This document shows positions 9,224 to 19,700 of a stretch of 64,000 nt of DNA, piece by piece. The stretch's first letter is position 1. Each line of letters opens with the position of its first letter. This DNA is from Porphyromonadaceae bacterium W3.11 (GTDB lineage Bacteria; Bacteroidota; Bacteroidia; Bacteroidales; Porphyromonadaceae): assembly GCA_030434245.1 (NCBI GenBank), contig JAUISX010000001.1, positions 558,001-622,000 of the forward strand, in the 5' to 3' direction. The position numbers and the translations under genes were made by a program. The notes beneath the pieces are model-generated. The model searched no databases. It had not been told where the DNA came from and saw only the letters and a list, made by a program, of their open reading frames with translations.

Positions 9224-9311
9224 CTGCTAAACAATCGAATGATGGTTGAGATACCCAGTCCGAAAGCCTATCGCGACGGGGTAAATCACCATCATTCAGT
9301 TTTCTTAGCAG
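9224..9311 (+). other. Strongly structured 88-nt element, possible small RNA
   Basis: Nested complementary arms run inward. CTGCTAA 9224-9230 pairs with 9305-9311, GAATGATGGT 9237-9246 with 9288-9297, TACCC 9252-9256 with 9279-9283, GTC 9258-9260 with 9275-9277, and CGA 9261-9263 with TCG 9271-9273. On the plus strand it runs straight into a terminator hairpin, which suggests a small RNA gene. On the minus strand it is the 3' end of the surface operon and could act as a terminator or stability element. I do not recognise it as SRP RNA, 6S RNA or a riboswitch. Confidence 0.4.
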
Positions 9312-9334
9312 GGAGTTATGTTCACTCCCTTTTT
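9311..9334 (+). terminator. Plus-strand terminator after the structured element
   Basis: GGGAGT (9311-9316) pairs with ACTCCC (9324-9329) around a 7-base loop, followed by TTTTT at 9330-9334. The T run is only on the plus strand, so it should stop plus-strand transcripts facing the surface operon. Confidence 0.7.
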
Positions 9335-9336
9335 AA

Positions 9337-10245
9337 TCACTTGTCAAATGGAGCCACAATCTTAAATCCTGCCCCTCTAAGCACTACTAGACCTTTTGAA
9401 CTATGTACCTTCTCCACAATTAGATCATAGGTAGCTGGTGCGAAATTATCGACGTTTACAAAAGTTAGATCCACAGAAACTTTCTCTCCTTCTTTCGGAG
9501 CAGAGAGAGGTTTGAACTCTACTCTCTTATAAGTTCTTCCCAAGTGCGTAGATCCGCAGATCCAAACCATAGCCCCTTTCCTATATCCTGCTAATGTCGT
9601 AGGTATAAGCGAATACAGCGAGTGCGAAGTGGTTGCATACAGACCTATCTTCTCAGAAAGATTATCATTGTCTTCTGCGATGATTTTGACAGTCAGTGTC
9701 TTATCAGGTTTGTCATCTTTAGAAATAAAAGTAATGACCGCTACGCCTTCATGCTTGGCCGTCAGCAAAATACTATTATTTTCATTCCATACATACTCTA
9801 ATGCCCCTTGGGGGTCATCCACTTTTATCTCGCCATCATCACCTCCACCAGTAACCTTGACTACATAATCAGTATCACCTGGATATAGTCGGACTTCTGT
9901 TTGAGTTAAGTTGAATTCTGGCCGCTCCACCATGACGGTCAATTCACGACGTTGATCATGAGAAGTAATAACGAGACTAGTTTTCCCATATTTTAAGCCA
10001 GTCACCTTTAAATACTCGCCTTCGATCTCAGCCTTAGCAATTTTGGAGTCCTGTAAGGTCACTTTGTACTTACCATTACCTCCTAAAACCTTTAGATCGA
10101 TTGTACTATTTTTATCGACCTTAATAACGGTGATATTTCCATCACCAACTGTAATTTCAGGGAAATCAGGTTTTTTATCTTGAGACTGACATGCAGCTAA
10201 TCCAAATATAATAAATGCCAGGTATGTGTATAATAATTGTTTCAT
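9337..10245 (-). CDS. Lipoprotein with bacterial Ig-like (BIG2-type) repeats
   Basis: About 302 residues from ATG 10245 (MKQLLYTYLAF); an upstream in-frame ATG would overlap the previous gene. The lipobox LAAC ends the signal peptide. The middle has two or three beta-rich repeats with phrases such as KVTGLKYGKTSLVITS and DTDYVVKVTGGG, typical of BIG2/Ig-like surface modules. It is the last gene of the surface operon, 13 bases from its neighbour's coding end. It is probably a surface-exposed accessory; I cannot name a ligand. Confidence 0.7.
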   Translation of the reverse strand: MKQLLYTYLAFIIFGLAACQSQDKKPDFPEITVGDGNITVIKVDKNSTIDLKVLGGNGKYKVTLQDSKIAKAEIEGEYLKVTGLKYGKTSLVITSHDQRRELTVMVERPEFNLTQTEVRLYPGDTDYVVKVTGGGDDGEIKVDDPQGALEYVWNENNSILLTAKHEGVAVITFISKDDKPDKTLTVKIIAEDNDNLSEKIGLYATTSHSLYSLIPTTLAGYRKGAMVWICGSTHLGRTYKRVEFKPLSAPKEGEKVSVDLTFVNVDNFAPATYDLIVEKVHSSKGLVVLRGAGFKIVAPFDK

Positions 10246-10273
10246 ATAAATTAAGTATTTTGTTTGGGGTAGA

Positions 10274-11404
10274 TTAGTTGAAAACATTTAGTTGATAGAT
10301 TAGCTCCCATATATGTGTTGGGCTCTCTTCGATTCGAATCTCAAGCACTTGAGTACCCTTCTTAGGTAACTTCAAGATACATCCATCAGGTGCTATAGGA
10401 TTACCGTCTACCGTATAGGTAATGATCGCATCTTTATGATTATATAGGTCATTGTAAAAAAGCTCTATGCTTTGTTTTTGAACCGATCCATCAGGTGCTA
10501 GAGTACGCAGGTGTGGGAGACGATCGACATCGTCCTTGCCCTTAGCAATAGGTTTAGTCCTGACCACTTTCTCCTCACTAAATGGAGACTTGACATTTCC
10601 CTTCACTGCACAAACTTTCACTTTAAAATCAGTCCCTTCATCAAGACCATACATTAAATATTCTGGCGTTGTGGTAGGGATAGGAGCTTCATCATTGATA
10701 ACCACCTCCCAGGACACAGTATTATCTTCATGACCTTGCCAAGCTAATTCGATCTCATGCTCATACGTTCTGACCTCCTCAAAAACTGGAGCATCTAGGA
10801 TCAAATCTGGCGTGGTAGATTCTGCCACCAGTTTAAAGTCATCCACTATGATATATTGAGGGCTATTAAATTTATTAGAAGTCGTTAGGATGACATCAAA
10901 GTGGTCGAGCTTCTTCTCCGCTGGAATATCGCTTGCCTGAATGGTAAATGATACTTTATGCTCAGTCCAATCAGGCTTAGTTAATACCTTAGAGCCAGGA
11001 AGTCTCTTTTCCAAAAAAGGATTAATTTTATTATCAGCATCATACAATCGGATAGTGACCTCCAGCGTTTCTATATCCAAATCGCCTTTATGCCAATATG
11101 ATAATGTAAAGCGATCCCCAACCTTACAGGGATAGGACTGGATCTCTTCCTCTTTCTCATCGAAGATGTTCAGGGATTGTACCGCAGTGGGATAAATGAT
11201 AAGTGCCCTATTACCTGAGTGAGCCTCCTTAGCAAAATTAAATTCTGTGATGGCTCGGCCACCCATAGCCCATCTTACAAATTTCATTTCTCCCCAGTAC
11301 TCCTCAGTTTCCTCAAATCCAGGATTAGGCCAAAGATTTTCTTGAGCCTTTATGCTTGAAAAGCTCCAGACTAATAGGCTTAGTATTATTAATAATTTTC
11401 TCAT
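10274..11404 (-). CDS. Secreted protein with CBM-like and fibronectin III-like domains
   Basis: ATG 11404 starts a clean signal peptide (MRKLLIILSLLVWSFSSIKAQ, 376 residues in all); the longer frame from 11455 would run back into the preceding gene. An N-terminal jelly-roll-like region begins NLWPNPGFEETEEYW, a hallmark of carbohydrate-binding-type beta sandwiches. It is followed by an Fn3-like domain around APVFEEVRTYEHEIELAWQG and SWEVVINDEAPIPTTTPEYLMYGLDEGTDFKVKVCAV (landmarks). No catalytic motif is seen. It is the eighth gene of the surface operon and likely an adhesion or ligand-binding accessory. Confidence 0.65.
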   Translation of the reverse strand: MRKLLIILSLLVWSFSSIKAQENLWPNPGFEETEEYWGEMKFVRWAMGGRAITEFNFAKEAHSGNRALIIYPTAVQSLNIFDEKEEEIQSYPCKVGDRFTLSYWHKGDLDIETLEVTIRLYDADNKINPFLEKRLPGSKVLTKPDWTEHKVSFTIQASDIPAEKKLDHFDVILTTSNKFNSPQYIIVDDFKLVAESTTPDLILDAPVFEEVRTYEHEIELAWQGHEDNTVSWEVVINDEAPIPTTTPEYLMYGLDEGTDFKVKVCAVKGNVKSPFSEEKVVRTKPIAKGKDDVDRLPHLRTLAPDGSVQKQSIELFYNDLYNHKDAIITYTVDGNPIAPDGCILKLPKKGTQVLEIRIEESPTHIWELIYQLNVFN

Positions 11405-11454
11405 AAGATGATTACTTTTTTTGTTTCTATTTATAATTCGATTTTTAATCGGCA

Positions 11455-12651
11455 CTAATTGATATTTAGTCGATTTGTTAGTTTTTCTTCTATTGATTTC
11501 AGCGTGCCACTACCTTTTTCGTCAGAGAGCAGTCGGGTTGAATCCCAAAGACCTTTTTCTCCGAGCAGCGTCTGTTGCATCTCTTTCACTTCTTCGTACG
11601 TAAAATAAGGACGACCTTCTGCATCGTTAATGAAAGCCATTGAATAAAGTAAGGCATAACCTCTGGACAATTGTGGGAAGGCAAAGACAAGATCTTCATT
11701 AAGATTACTAATCGTATGCCCACCTAGTAGATGCTCTTTGGTCCTGATAAGTATAACCTTTGTAAGTAGGCGTCTAATTTCATCCACATACTTCGGTAGT
11801 TCGTCATACAAATGGTAATTGATATCCATTCTTCCTAATGTAAAAGCCAAATCCAATTGTCTAAGACAACCTCTGAGTGCAGGGATTCCGTCACCTTTAG
11901 CCATAGGACGCCAGAAGAATTTATAATACCCGTACGCTAGATCCCAATGGTGCTCGAGTGCTGTGTAATTTTGCCCCTTGATCAAACGATGATTTTCATG
12001 GTCTTGGATTATTTGCTCACTTTTTATGACGTTATCATCAAGATGAACATTCATAATCTGATCTAGAGCTATGGTACCCAATGCCATATATTGAAATACT
12101 TCTGACATCATGAGTCCCTTCGCATCAACAAAAATCAATTCAGTGCCCAACCCATTACTAATAAGTCCCGAGCTACCCATCACGGCTTCTCTTCGACGAT
12201 GGGCAGTAGGATTATCCGCATAGTATCCTGAAATCTCAGCAATAGATAGGAATATCCCCTCTATTTCATTCAGTATCGCCTCTCTATTAGGTTGTTGACT
12301 ATTCGAAGTAGAGATATAATCATAAGGTGCATAGCCATATATCCCTTGATTGTACAGCTCTTTAGCTCTCTGCATATCATATTCACTTCTAAGGTATGCT
12401 TGATCTAGAAACCTTATACCCAAATCATTGATACTCTCACGCACATACTGCGGCTCCTGAATATCTACGCTACTCTCTTGGTTTCTATAGAACTTATAAC
12501 TAGGATCCTTCTCATCTAATAATAAGTCTCCACTCTCCACCGTCTGTAGTGGCAGATTCTGACATCCTCCAATGATTAATACTAGAGAGAAGAGAGATAG
12601 GATATATAAAGTTGATTTATTATGAACCATATCAATATTTAGATTGAGCAT
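11455..12651 (-). CDS. DUF4856-type lipoprotein
   Basis: A lipoprotein of up to 398 residues (lipobox IIGGC). The ATG at 12651 overlaps the upstream stop as TAATG, while ATG 12630 gives a more usual signal peptide; either may be used. Family signs are the early YKFYRNQESSVD segment and the core TALEHHWDLAYGYY, which matches the DUF4856 hallmark EHHWDEAFGY. DUF4856 proteins occur beside TonB receptors and are suspected to work in iron uptake. It probably corresponds to the last gene of the seven-gene iron-capture type locus (inference). Confidence 0.75.
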   Translation of the reverse strand: MLNLNIDMVHNKSTLYILSLFSLVLIIGGCQNLPLQTVESGDLLLDEKDPSYKFYRNQESSVDIQEPQYVRESINDLGIRFLDQAYLRSEYDMQRAKELYNQGIYGYAPYDYISTSNSQQPNREAILNEIEGIFLSIAEISGYYADNPTAHRRREAVMGSSGLISNGLGTELIFVDAKGLMMSEVFQYMALGTIALDQIMNVHLDDNVIKSEQIIQDHENHRLIKGQNYTALEHHWDLAYGYYKFFWRPMAKGDGIPALRGCLRQLDLAFTLGRMDINYHLYDELPKYVDEIRRLLTKVILIRTKEHLLGGHTISNLNEDLVFAFPQLSRGYALLYSMAFINDAEGRPYFTYEEVKEMQQTLLGEKGLWDSTRLLSDEKGSGTLKSIEEKLTNRLNIN

Positions 12652-13253
12652 TAGGGTAAAATAATATATTCACAATAAGGGGAAGGGATCAGATTGGTAC
12701 CTTCCTTATTCTGACTCTGGGTCGTCTTTAATGATGGTACTACGATAAACCCATCCAAAGAGTGTGCTGAAATCTCCGCTGTGATTGAAGACCCTCTAGG
12801 TGCTGAGCCCGAAACACTTAGATATAATGGATAGCCAGAGTGCACCTTGAAGATTAAGACCAACTCTTTATCATGCTCCATATATACATCCGCATCCTGA
12901 TTCTTTTTATTGCTACTAATTAATTTCATCGTCTTATCTGGAGCGATATAGCGAACCATAAAGTTAGGACTTCCATGGCTTTCAACCTGTTGATCATATC
13001 TGCATCGTATCGTCACCTCGTATTCTCTCACCTCTTCAGTAATCGTCACACCGGGATATTGGTAATTAGATAAGGCCACATCTGGGTCACACGGGGTGAC
13101 ATTCATATCCTCATAAGAGGTCTCAGGTTTACTAATCCCAGTAAATGGGAATAGCTGCTCATAGTCTTCCTCTAGTTCAGTATTGGGAGTGCCTTTGCAA
13201 CTGAAGAGCAGCAAAATCACTATCAATAGGGGTACATATTTATTCTTAATCAT
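12651..13253 (-). CDS. Unrecognised lipoprotein of the surface operon
   Basis: A 200-residue protein with a short signal peptide and lipobox LLFSC near residue 19. The mature part is beta-rich and ends IILP; no named domain is recognised. A stretch with GYPLYLSVSGSAPRG suggests a beta-sandwich. It lies 20 bases after the DUF4302 gene and overlaps the DUF4856 gene start, so it belongs to the same transcript and probably to the same outer-membrane complex. Confidence 0.65.
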   Translation of the reverse strand: MIKNKYVPLLIVILLLFSCKGTPNTELEEDYEQLFPFTGISKPETSYEDMNVTPCDPDVALSNYQYPGVTITEEVREYEVTIRCRYDQQVESHGSPNFMVRYIAPDKTMKLISSNKKNQDADVYMEHDKELVLIFKVHSGYPLYLSVSGSAPRGSSITAEISAHSLDGFIVVPSLKTTQSQNKEGTNLIPSPYCEYIILP

Positions 13254-13273
13254 ATCTTTATACTATTAGGGGG

Positions 13274-14284
13274 TTATTCTGCATCGTATATCTCAGCAAC
13301 GTAGTTGGTCACCTCGCCATCTGGGTAGAGATGCTTACTTTCGTTTTGAAATTTTCTCAATAAAGGATTATAAACAGAGACCAATTCGGACACAAACGTT
13401 TTTCCCTCTCTTTTAAAGTCCCTAAATATCACTTTGCTACTGTGGTAAAATCCTGGACGGAAAGAGATCCCTTCTGGGGTGGGCACATATCCTGATCCTA
13501 GAGCATTATATCCCTTATGTATCACCCCACCGTATTCCTGAAGCTCATACAAAAAGAGATGATATCTCTTCCGTTCACGTTCTTGCTTTAGCTCAGATGA
13601 GGTAAGTCGTACGTCGCTTTGGTATATAGTCCTGCCGCCTATTTTAAGTCGTATCTGAGGATTCTTCATCTGTTCATATAATTCTCTATTTTTCTTCACC
13701 TCTCTAAGATCATTCTCCCACTGATCCTTCGTTGCCACAGGCTTCAGAGTGATATATGACCTTTTACCATCTTGTTCATTTGCTGTCGCAAAGACCAAAT
13801 GATTATTAAAGTCTTTATACAGATATAGGAAGTCTGCGACACCCTCTAGTTCACTATTGATGAGCTTATGAATGGATGTATAAGTGGTAAAACTTAGTTG
13901 GATACTGCTATTCAGTCTCACAGCGTACTCCCCTACCTCATTGGTCAATTCATTAGACCTGATATCCTCTGTTCGTATTTCGACTTTGCGATTGTCTTTA
14001 AAATCCAAGTAGTATATATACCCACCATAGCCATAATACTCACTCTGTACGGCTGTGCTTTTAAGGACATCAGAAGCATTGATAAAAAGGAGTGAATCCA
14101 CCTTAGGAAAATACACCATCTCCCAACCAAATGGGGCTTCCTTGAGCATCTCCTCAAACTCCATTAATTGTTCTTGAGTACGAACTGCGGGAGACTGCTC
14201 AAATACGGTCTCGGTCTGACAACTCAATAAGCTTAAGCAGATTAAAAGCGGTATGAATAAAAATCGTTTCATCGTCTTTTTCAT
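13274..14284 (-). CDS. DUF4302-type lipoprotein
   Basis: A 336-residue lipoprotein with lipobox SLLSC. The segment QLMEFEEMLKEAPFGWEMVYFP (residues about 39-60) is the typical DUF4302 opening (a 'L..AP.GW...Y.P' pattern), followed by a beta-rich body. DUF4302 genes are regularly found between a SusD-like gene, a Peptidase_Mx1-like gene and other lipoproteins in Bacteroidetes, as here. It overlaps the upstream gene by 4 bases. Its function is unknown; it is likely part of the surface complex. Confidence 0.75.
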   Translation of the reverse strand: MKKTMKRFLFIPLLICLSLLSCQTETVFEQSPAVRTQEQLMEFEEMLKEAPFGWEMVYFPKVDSLLFINASDVLKSTAVQSEYYGYGGYIYYLDFKDNRKVEIRTEDIRSNELTNEVGEYAVRLNSSIQLSFTTYTSIHKLINSELEGVADFLYLYKDFNNHLVFATANEQDGKRSYITLKPVATKDQWENDLREVKKNRELYEQMKNPQIRLKIGGRTIYQSDVRLTSSELKQERERKRYHLFLYELQEYGGVIHKGYNALGSGYVPTPEGISFRPGFYHSSKVIFRDFKREGKTFVSELVSVYNPLLRKFQNESKHLYPDGEVTNYVAEIYDAE

Positions 14285-15234
14285 TTACTGTGTTCTTTAT
14301 TGTACAGGGCTATCCTTTTAAGGCTCTCTAATTGAAGTCGTCTAAGGTTTATTCCCACCTTCTCCTTAAAATACTTTTCCACAAACAAACGTTTGTTCAC
14401 CAACGTACTATTAGCATCCTCTGCAACTTTAATGGATTCTGGTGAAGAGGGATCAAAAGGGATAGCGGCTTTGTCTTCAACCTCTTTTATCTCCACCGCA
14501 GAGTGGAGTAAAAGTGTAGTAATAATCTCTGCAAAATCATCCTGTGGATGAGACATTGAGTGAAGAGTATAAAAGCCTTTCCGTAGAGCATACGAACTAA
14601 TTCCTACTCTCTTGAATAATTGACTCTCAGAAGGAGTTAAACCCATTGAGCCATAGTTCTTGCTACTGATTTTAGCAAATTCGTCCCTGTCATAAGGGAT
14701 GTATTCAGTTAAACGTTTAGCAAATTGATGATGAATACTACGCATCAGGAGATATACCTTTTGAGGATCTTTCGGGTCAAAATCATTCACCCCATAAACA
14801 TATATTTCATTAGTAGTGGCACGATCATTCCACAATTTAAGTAAGACTTTATTGCTCATAGTGTCATACCCACCTAAGAGAATGATGCGAATAATCCCTT
14901 TATCCTTCATAAAACCAGATCCTCCTCCACGTTCAGTAGAGTAAGTCTCAAAGAGTAGTTCATATATAGTCTCCAGCACCGCTGGTATTTTCTCAGGATT
15001 TGGTGGATAAGCTATAGTGCCAGCAGGCAGATGGCTCTTATCCCAACGGTAAAGCACTTCGATATTATAGGGGGAAAACTTTTGGGTAATCCACTGATCT
15101 ATCTCAGATTTAGGAGTGTTCTCCCAATGATTATCTACCACACTATCATGACTTAGCCCTTCCTTACTACATCCACTCAGTAATAGTATCAATAGTGTTC
15201 CTACTATGGTCAATTGAATTTTCTTTATATCCAT
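14281..15234 (-). CDS. Peptidase_Mx1-like lipoprotein with degenerate zinc motif
   Basis: ATG 15234 (MDIKKIQLTIVG) directly follows the SusD stop; lipobox LLSGC; about 317 residues. Overall sequence resembles the putative zinc-binding metallo-peptidase family of SusC/D-linked lipoproteins, including NYGSMGLTPSE and DDFAEIITTLL near the C-terminal third. The expected HHEFxHIL zinc site is IHHQFAKRL here, so the catalytic glutamate and second histidine are replaced by Q and K. It is therefore probably a non-enzymatic binding protein, assuming no sequencing error. Confidence 0.75.
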   Translation of the reverse strand: MDIKKIQLTIVGTLLILLLSGCSKEGLSHDSVVDNHWENTPKSEIDQWITQKFSPYNIEVLYRWDKSHLPAGTIAYPPNPEKIPAVLETIYELLFETYSTERGGGSGFMKDKGIIRIILLGGYDTMSNKVLLKLWNDRATTNEIYVYGVNDFDPKDPQKVYLLMRSIHHQFAKRLTEYIPYDRDEFAKISSKNYGSMGLTPSESQLFKRVGISSYALRKGFYTLHSMSHPQDDFAEIITTLLLHSAVEIKEVEDKAAIPFDPSSPESIKVAEDANSTLVNKRLFVEKYFKEKVGINLRRLQLESLKRIALYNKEHSK

Positions 15235-15235
15235 A

Positions 15236-16777
15236 TCAATTATATACATATATCTGTTTATCTCTATAATTAGGCTCCAACCCCTGTCGGATCGCCTCCA
15301 CTGGTAGCTGTATTACCATTCTTGGGTCATCCTTCTCCAACATGCGATATCTGGGATTACGACTATCCCTTTTTATGGAGATATGGAATCGACGGATATC
15401 AAACCATCTTATCCCTTCCTGAACAAACTCTTTCTGTCTAAAGTCTAGAATGATCCGGATCAGACCCAGCTGCTTCATCGACAAGCCATAAAATGGAGTA
15501 ATCTGACCATACATATCAGTTGTCGAATTGGTGTAAACTTCTCTTCCGCACGGAGGTATAGAATGATATTTTCCTTGCATAAAAGAAAGCAAGTCATCAG
15601 TGGCCTTGTCATACTGCCTCAGCATCGTATATGCTTCCATACGATTGAGAAGGACTTCATCTGTTGAGAAGAGTATATTTGTATTATATAGACCCTTAGG
15701 CCTTATCCCCGTACTTCCGAAGCTAGCAAGCTCTCCAAACTTAGAGATGTACGCCCCATTCTTGATGGGTTCCGGCGAAGAATTAAATACATAGTTGAGG
15801 GCTAGATTCAGATTATTGTATCCCGTGCAGCCATTAAATCCCTGTTTATTGAATATTGCATCCATCCTCTTATCTGTGATGCCATATCTCTGATTCTTAA
15901 TATCTCTTGCCCACCTTGATTCCGTAGTAGTCAGCAATAGATTAGCAGGATTAGTAGTCGCAGAGTATTCTTGGTGTAGAGCCTGTCTATTGAAGCGATA
16001 TTTTTCTTCATACTTATGCCAATCCTTTATAATAGCCTTGGGATTTGCTCCCAAAACATAATTAGAGTAATCCACCACACTTTGCCAATCTCCCTTGAAT
16101 AGATAAAACCTTGAAGCAAATGCGTATGCGGCTTTCTTATTAAAGTGAAATTTTGGATTTTTGTAGTAACTGTCATTGACAAGAGTAATCCCTAGCTTTA
16201 GATCCTTCTCAATACTTTCATAGACATCATATAGAGTCCCCCTCTCATAATTCACGAGAGCATGCTTCTCGGGCTTTGTCACATAGGGAATCCCTAACAT
16301 GCCCTTGGACTCTTCACCCCTATAGGGTTCTGCCCATATATTCACCAGCATGAAGTGCAGGTAAGCTCTTAACAAAAAGGCTTCTCCATACAATGCCTTA
16401 ATGCGATCATTTTTGGGGTATTCCTTTAGCAACTCAAGAGCTTTATTGGCTTGAGCAATACCTCGATAACATGCATTCCAATAAAATAGAGGGGTATCTA
16501 GATCCTCTTGGTCATAATCTTCCCAGAAAAACATCGCCTCATTGAGTTGGAAATGTTCACCATAAACCCGCACATCGACATTATCTGTACGAGCCTCGAG
16601 AAAAGGGAAGTAGCTAGCATCGGGGTAAGCTCCAGTGAGTAGCTCTGCTATCTTCTCAGGGCTATCAATAGATACATCAAACGAAGTATCTGGAGAGACC
16701 CCAAGGAATTTGTTACAGGAGGATAGTGCTATAAGGAGAAGCACAAATACCGATAATATATATTTCCTTTTATTCAT
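15236..16777 (-). CDS. SusD/RagB-like surface lipoprotein
   Basis: A 513-residue SusD-family lipoprotein (lipobox LSSC near residue 20). The N-terminal DSPEKIAELLTGAYPDAS, the TPR-like helices (YRGIAQANKALELL, GEAFLLRAYLHFMLVN) and the C-terminal RQKEFVQEGIRWFDIRRF segment are SusD hallmarks. It would form the lid over the SusC barrel encoded 8 bases upstream. It is part of the nine-gene surface operon, probably for an iron-bearing or glycoprotein ligand. Confidence 0.93.
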   Translation of the reverse strand: MNKRKYILSVFVLLLIALSSCNKFLGVSPDTSFDVSIDSPEKIAELLTGAYPDASYFPFLEARTDNVDVRVYGEHFQLNEAMFFWEDYDQEDLDTPLFYWNACYRGIAQANKALELLKEYPKNDRIKALYGEAFLLRAYLHFMLVNIWAEPYRGEESKGMLGIPYVTKPEKHALVNYERGTLYDVYESIEKDLKLGITLVNDSYYKNPKFHFNKKAAYAFASRFYLFKGDWQSVVDYSNYVLGANPKAIIKDWHKYEEKYRFNRQALHQEYSATTNPANLLLTTTESRWARDIKNQRYGITDKRMDAIFNKQGFNGCTGYNNLNLALNYVFNSSPEPIKNGAYISKFGELASFGSTGIRPKGLYNTNILFSTDEVLLNRMEAYTMLRQYDKATDDLLSFMQGKYHSIPPCGREVYTNSTTDMYGQITPFYGLSMKQLGLIRIILDFRQKEFVQEGIRWFDIRRFHISIKRDSRNPRYRMLEKDDPRMVIQLPVEAIRQGLEPNYRDKQIYVYN

Positions 16778-16785
16778 ATCTATTC

Positions 16786-19700
16786 TTAAAAGCTAAGATT
16801 GAGTGTAATGGTATATTGCTTAGGAGTGGGTAATGATACCCCACCAGCTTGATAATATTCTGGATCCTGTCCCTGCAACTTCCTATCCGAGTATATTAGA
16901 AAAGGATTAGTGGCATTGAACCTAATCACTGCTGACTGCAGGTACAACGGACGAAGTACTGACTCGGGCAATTGATATGCCATAGTGATATTCTTCATCC
17001 TGATGAAACTTCCATCTGCAACCCTATTTTGTGAATAATTATAGGTGTTATACGCTCGCTCTATATTCTCCCGACCTACTTTACGAATCAAATCATCCGA
17101 AGGAATCACAGGTATATCAGTTAGGAACTCATCTCCTGGCACCAACCATCTATCGTAATACTCCTTGGAGAAAACATTAAGATCACCAAAAGAAGGATCA
17201 TAGGTAGGATTTAGCCTTATTTTATTACCAGCTTGAGCGGTGATAAAGAAAGAAAGTTCCCATCCTTTGTACCTAAACGTATTGGATAGACCACCAATCA
17301 TATTAGGCTCTATAGGGCCATGATATAAGAGATAGGTCTTTGAGTACTGTGCATCCACAAAATCTGCTCCAGTCGATGTGGCATAGGTATCATTATCTAT
17401 AGGATAGTGTCCAAAATCGAAAGAAGGAAGACCCTCGGAGGTAAGTCCCTGGAAATTAAATGAGAATAACGAGCCCTTGGGATACCCTTCAATATTACCT
17501 CTTCCCCTACCCGCTACCATATCAAATGTATTGGGGGTATTAAGGAGACGAGTGATCTTTTGATTCATATAACTAAATGTCAAGCTCGAAGACCACTGAA
17601 AATTCTTTGTCTCGATATTTCTAGTATGCAAAGCAAACTCTGCTCCTAGAGTACGCATATCACCGAAGTTAGCATACTTATAATATTCTCCTCCGACACC
17701 AGATGTCCTTATTAAGTCAATCAGGTCAAATGCGTTCCGTAAATACAAATCAATCGTAGAGCTAATCCTATTATTATATAAACCAATGTCTAACCCCACA
17801 TTCCATTCATACATCTTCTCCCAGCTGAGATCCCTATTCTCAAGATTGTAGATCTTTAGGGCATTCTCCCGATCCTCGATGGAGAGGCGGTGTATAATAG
17901 CATTCTGAAAAATAGCATTAGCATTGAGAGCTTGCTCATTCATCTTCGCGGTAAGTCCATAGCTTGTGCGAACAGCCAGCTTAGAAACAACAGATTGCTG
18001 AGGCATAAAGTCTTCGCGATCTATATTCCACTTGGCTCCGACGTTCCATGTCGGCAACCATCTAGCACGTGTAGAGCGTCCACCCGTATTAGAGCCTTCA
18101 TAGTTCAGAATCGTATTGAAAATATACTTACCTGCATACCCATAGGTATTACTCCATGAAAAGGTGATCCCTCTATTGTACAGTTTATTGAGCTTGAAGT
18201 AATCCTCTCCACCCTCTGATAATTTTTCGAAAATCAAGGGGTTATCAAAGATTTGATGGCCTCTATCATACTGTATTCCATAGCCATCAAAAGCATCTAT
18301 CTGTCTATTCGTTGATCTCGCTTCAGTGAAGAAAAAGCTTTTGAGATCATGCTCACCAAAGGAGCCATTGTAGTCCAGAGCAATTCTCCCAAGATAACTC
18401 GTGAGATGAGTCGTTGACTTTTTGTAAATTCCACCATTGGTAAGTGGTATTAAGGGTTGAAAGTACTGATTCTCCCGATTATGAAGAAGGAAGATATTCT
18501 CCTTCGCTACCTCGGGTGTTTCATTGGCACTAAAGGCTCTGATTATATTTGAGTTTTGATGTATCTCGTGCTCTGTACTGGTACTTGCACTACGTATCGA
18601 AAAGAGTCCCTTCACCTCTATGTTGGGGGTGATCTTATAGCTAGTCTCACCTTGTAGCTTAAGGTCTAGCACCTTGATATTCATCAGATTGTTTTGATAC
18701 TCATTGAGGATATTGAAGGGTGCCCAATTGTATCGGTAGTATTCATAGTTTCCCTGCTCATCCTTTGGGCGTAGAGTACGACTAGTCCCTAAGGCGTAGG
18801 CAAATGGGTTAATATCAAAGTCTCGTTCAAAAGCACCCAACGTGGTATTCTTTCTCTGAGGGATAGTGCCAGGAGCCTTTTGTGTCCTGATGTTTCCTTG
18901 TGCAGCAATAGTAGCAGAGAGCTTATCATTAAAGAAGAAAGAGGTCTTAACATTTCCTGTAAGCCTATGCACTGCATCAGTAATAGTCCAGCCAGCATCA
19001 TGAAAATAGCCCAATGAGGCATGGGTGGCGAGTTTTTCCGAGCCTCCAGAAAGACTGATCGTGTGATTGGTCGTTGGTCGTAGTGTAAATAAATGATCGA
19101 ACCAATCAGTATTAGCATACTCACGAGTCTTCAAGAAGTTTCTTTGTGCTTCAGGTGTATTTTCTAGAACATATTCCCCAGTATTAGGATCAAATGTTGA
19201 GACGGCACTATAGAGTTGATGAAAGAGTCCAGCACGTCGCCCATACAAAGACTCTTTTAGCCCGAAATGCCCCTTTCCTTTCATTTCCATCAGTATGGAC
19301 ATCGTCTCTTGCGAGTCTAATAAGTCGAAATTACTATAGGATGGTTTCTGACGAATACTATACTCTGAGCTATAGTTGATCCGAATAGGAGTATTTCGTT
19401 TACCCGATCTTGTGGTGATAACGATCACCCCGTTCAAGGCTCTTGCTCCATATATAGATGTAGCAGAAGCATCTTTGAGAACCTGTATATCCTCAATATC
19501 TGAAGGATTGATCCCCGCCACGGCAGAGCTAATAAGTGTCACAGCATCTCCCGATGCGAGTTGATCTAAAGTTAGCGAAACTAGATCCTCATACACGGCA
19601 CCATCTATAACCCATAGAGGTTGTACATTTCCAATGATTGAAGCACCTCCTCTGATATTTATTCGCGGAGCACTCCCAAAACTACCTGATATATTTTGGA

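Noticed and set aside
9224-9334. Call of the structured element as SRP RNA, 6S RNA or a riboswitch
   Set aside because: It lacks the SRP tetraloop/AGCAG core, is much shorter than 6S RNA, and matches no aptamer core I know.
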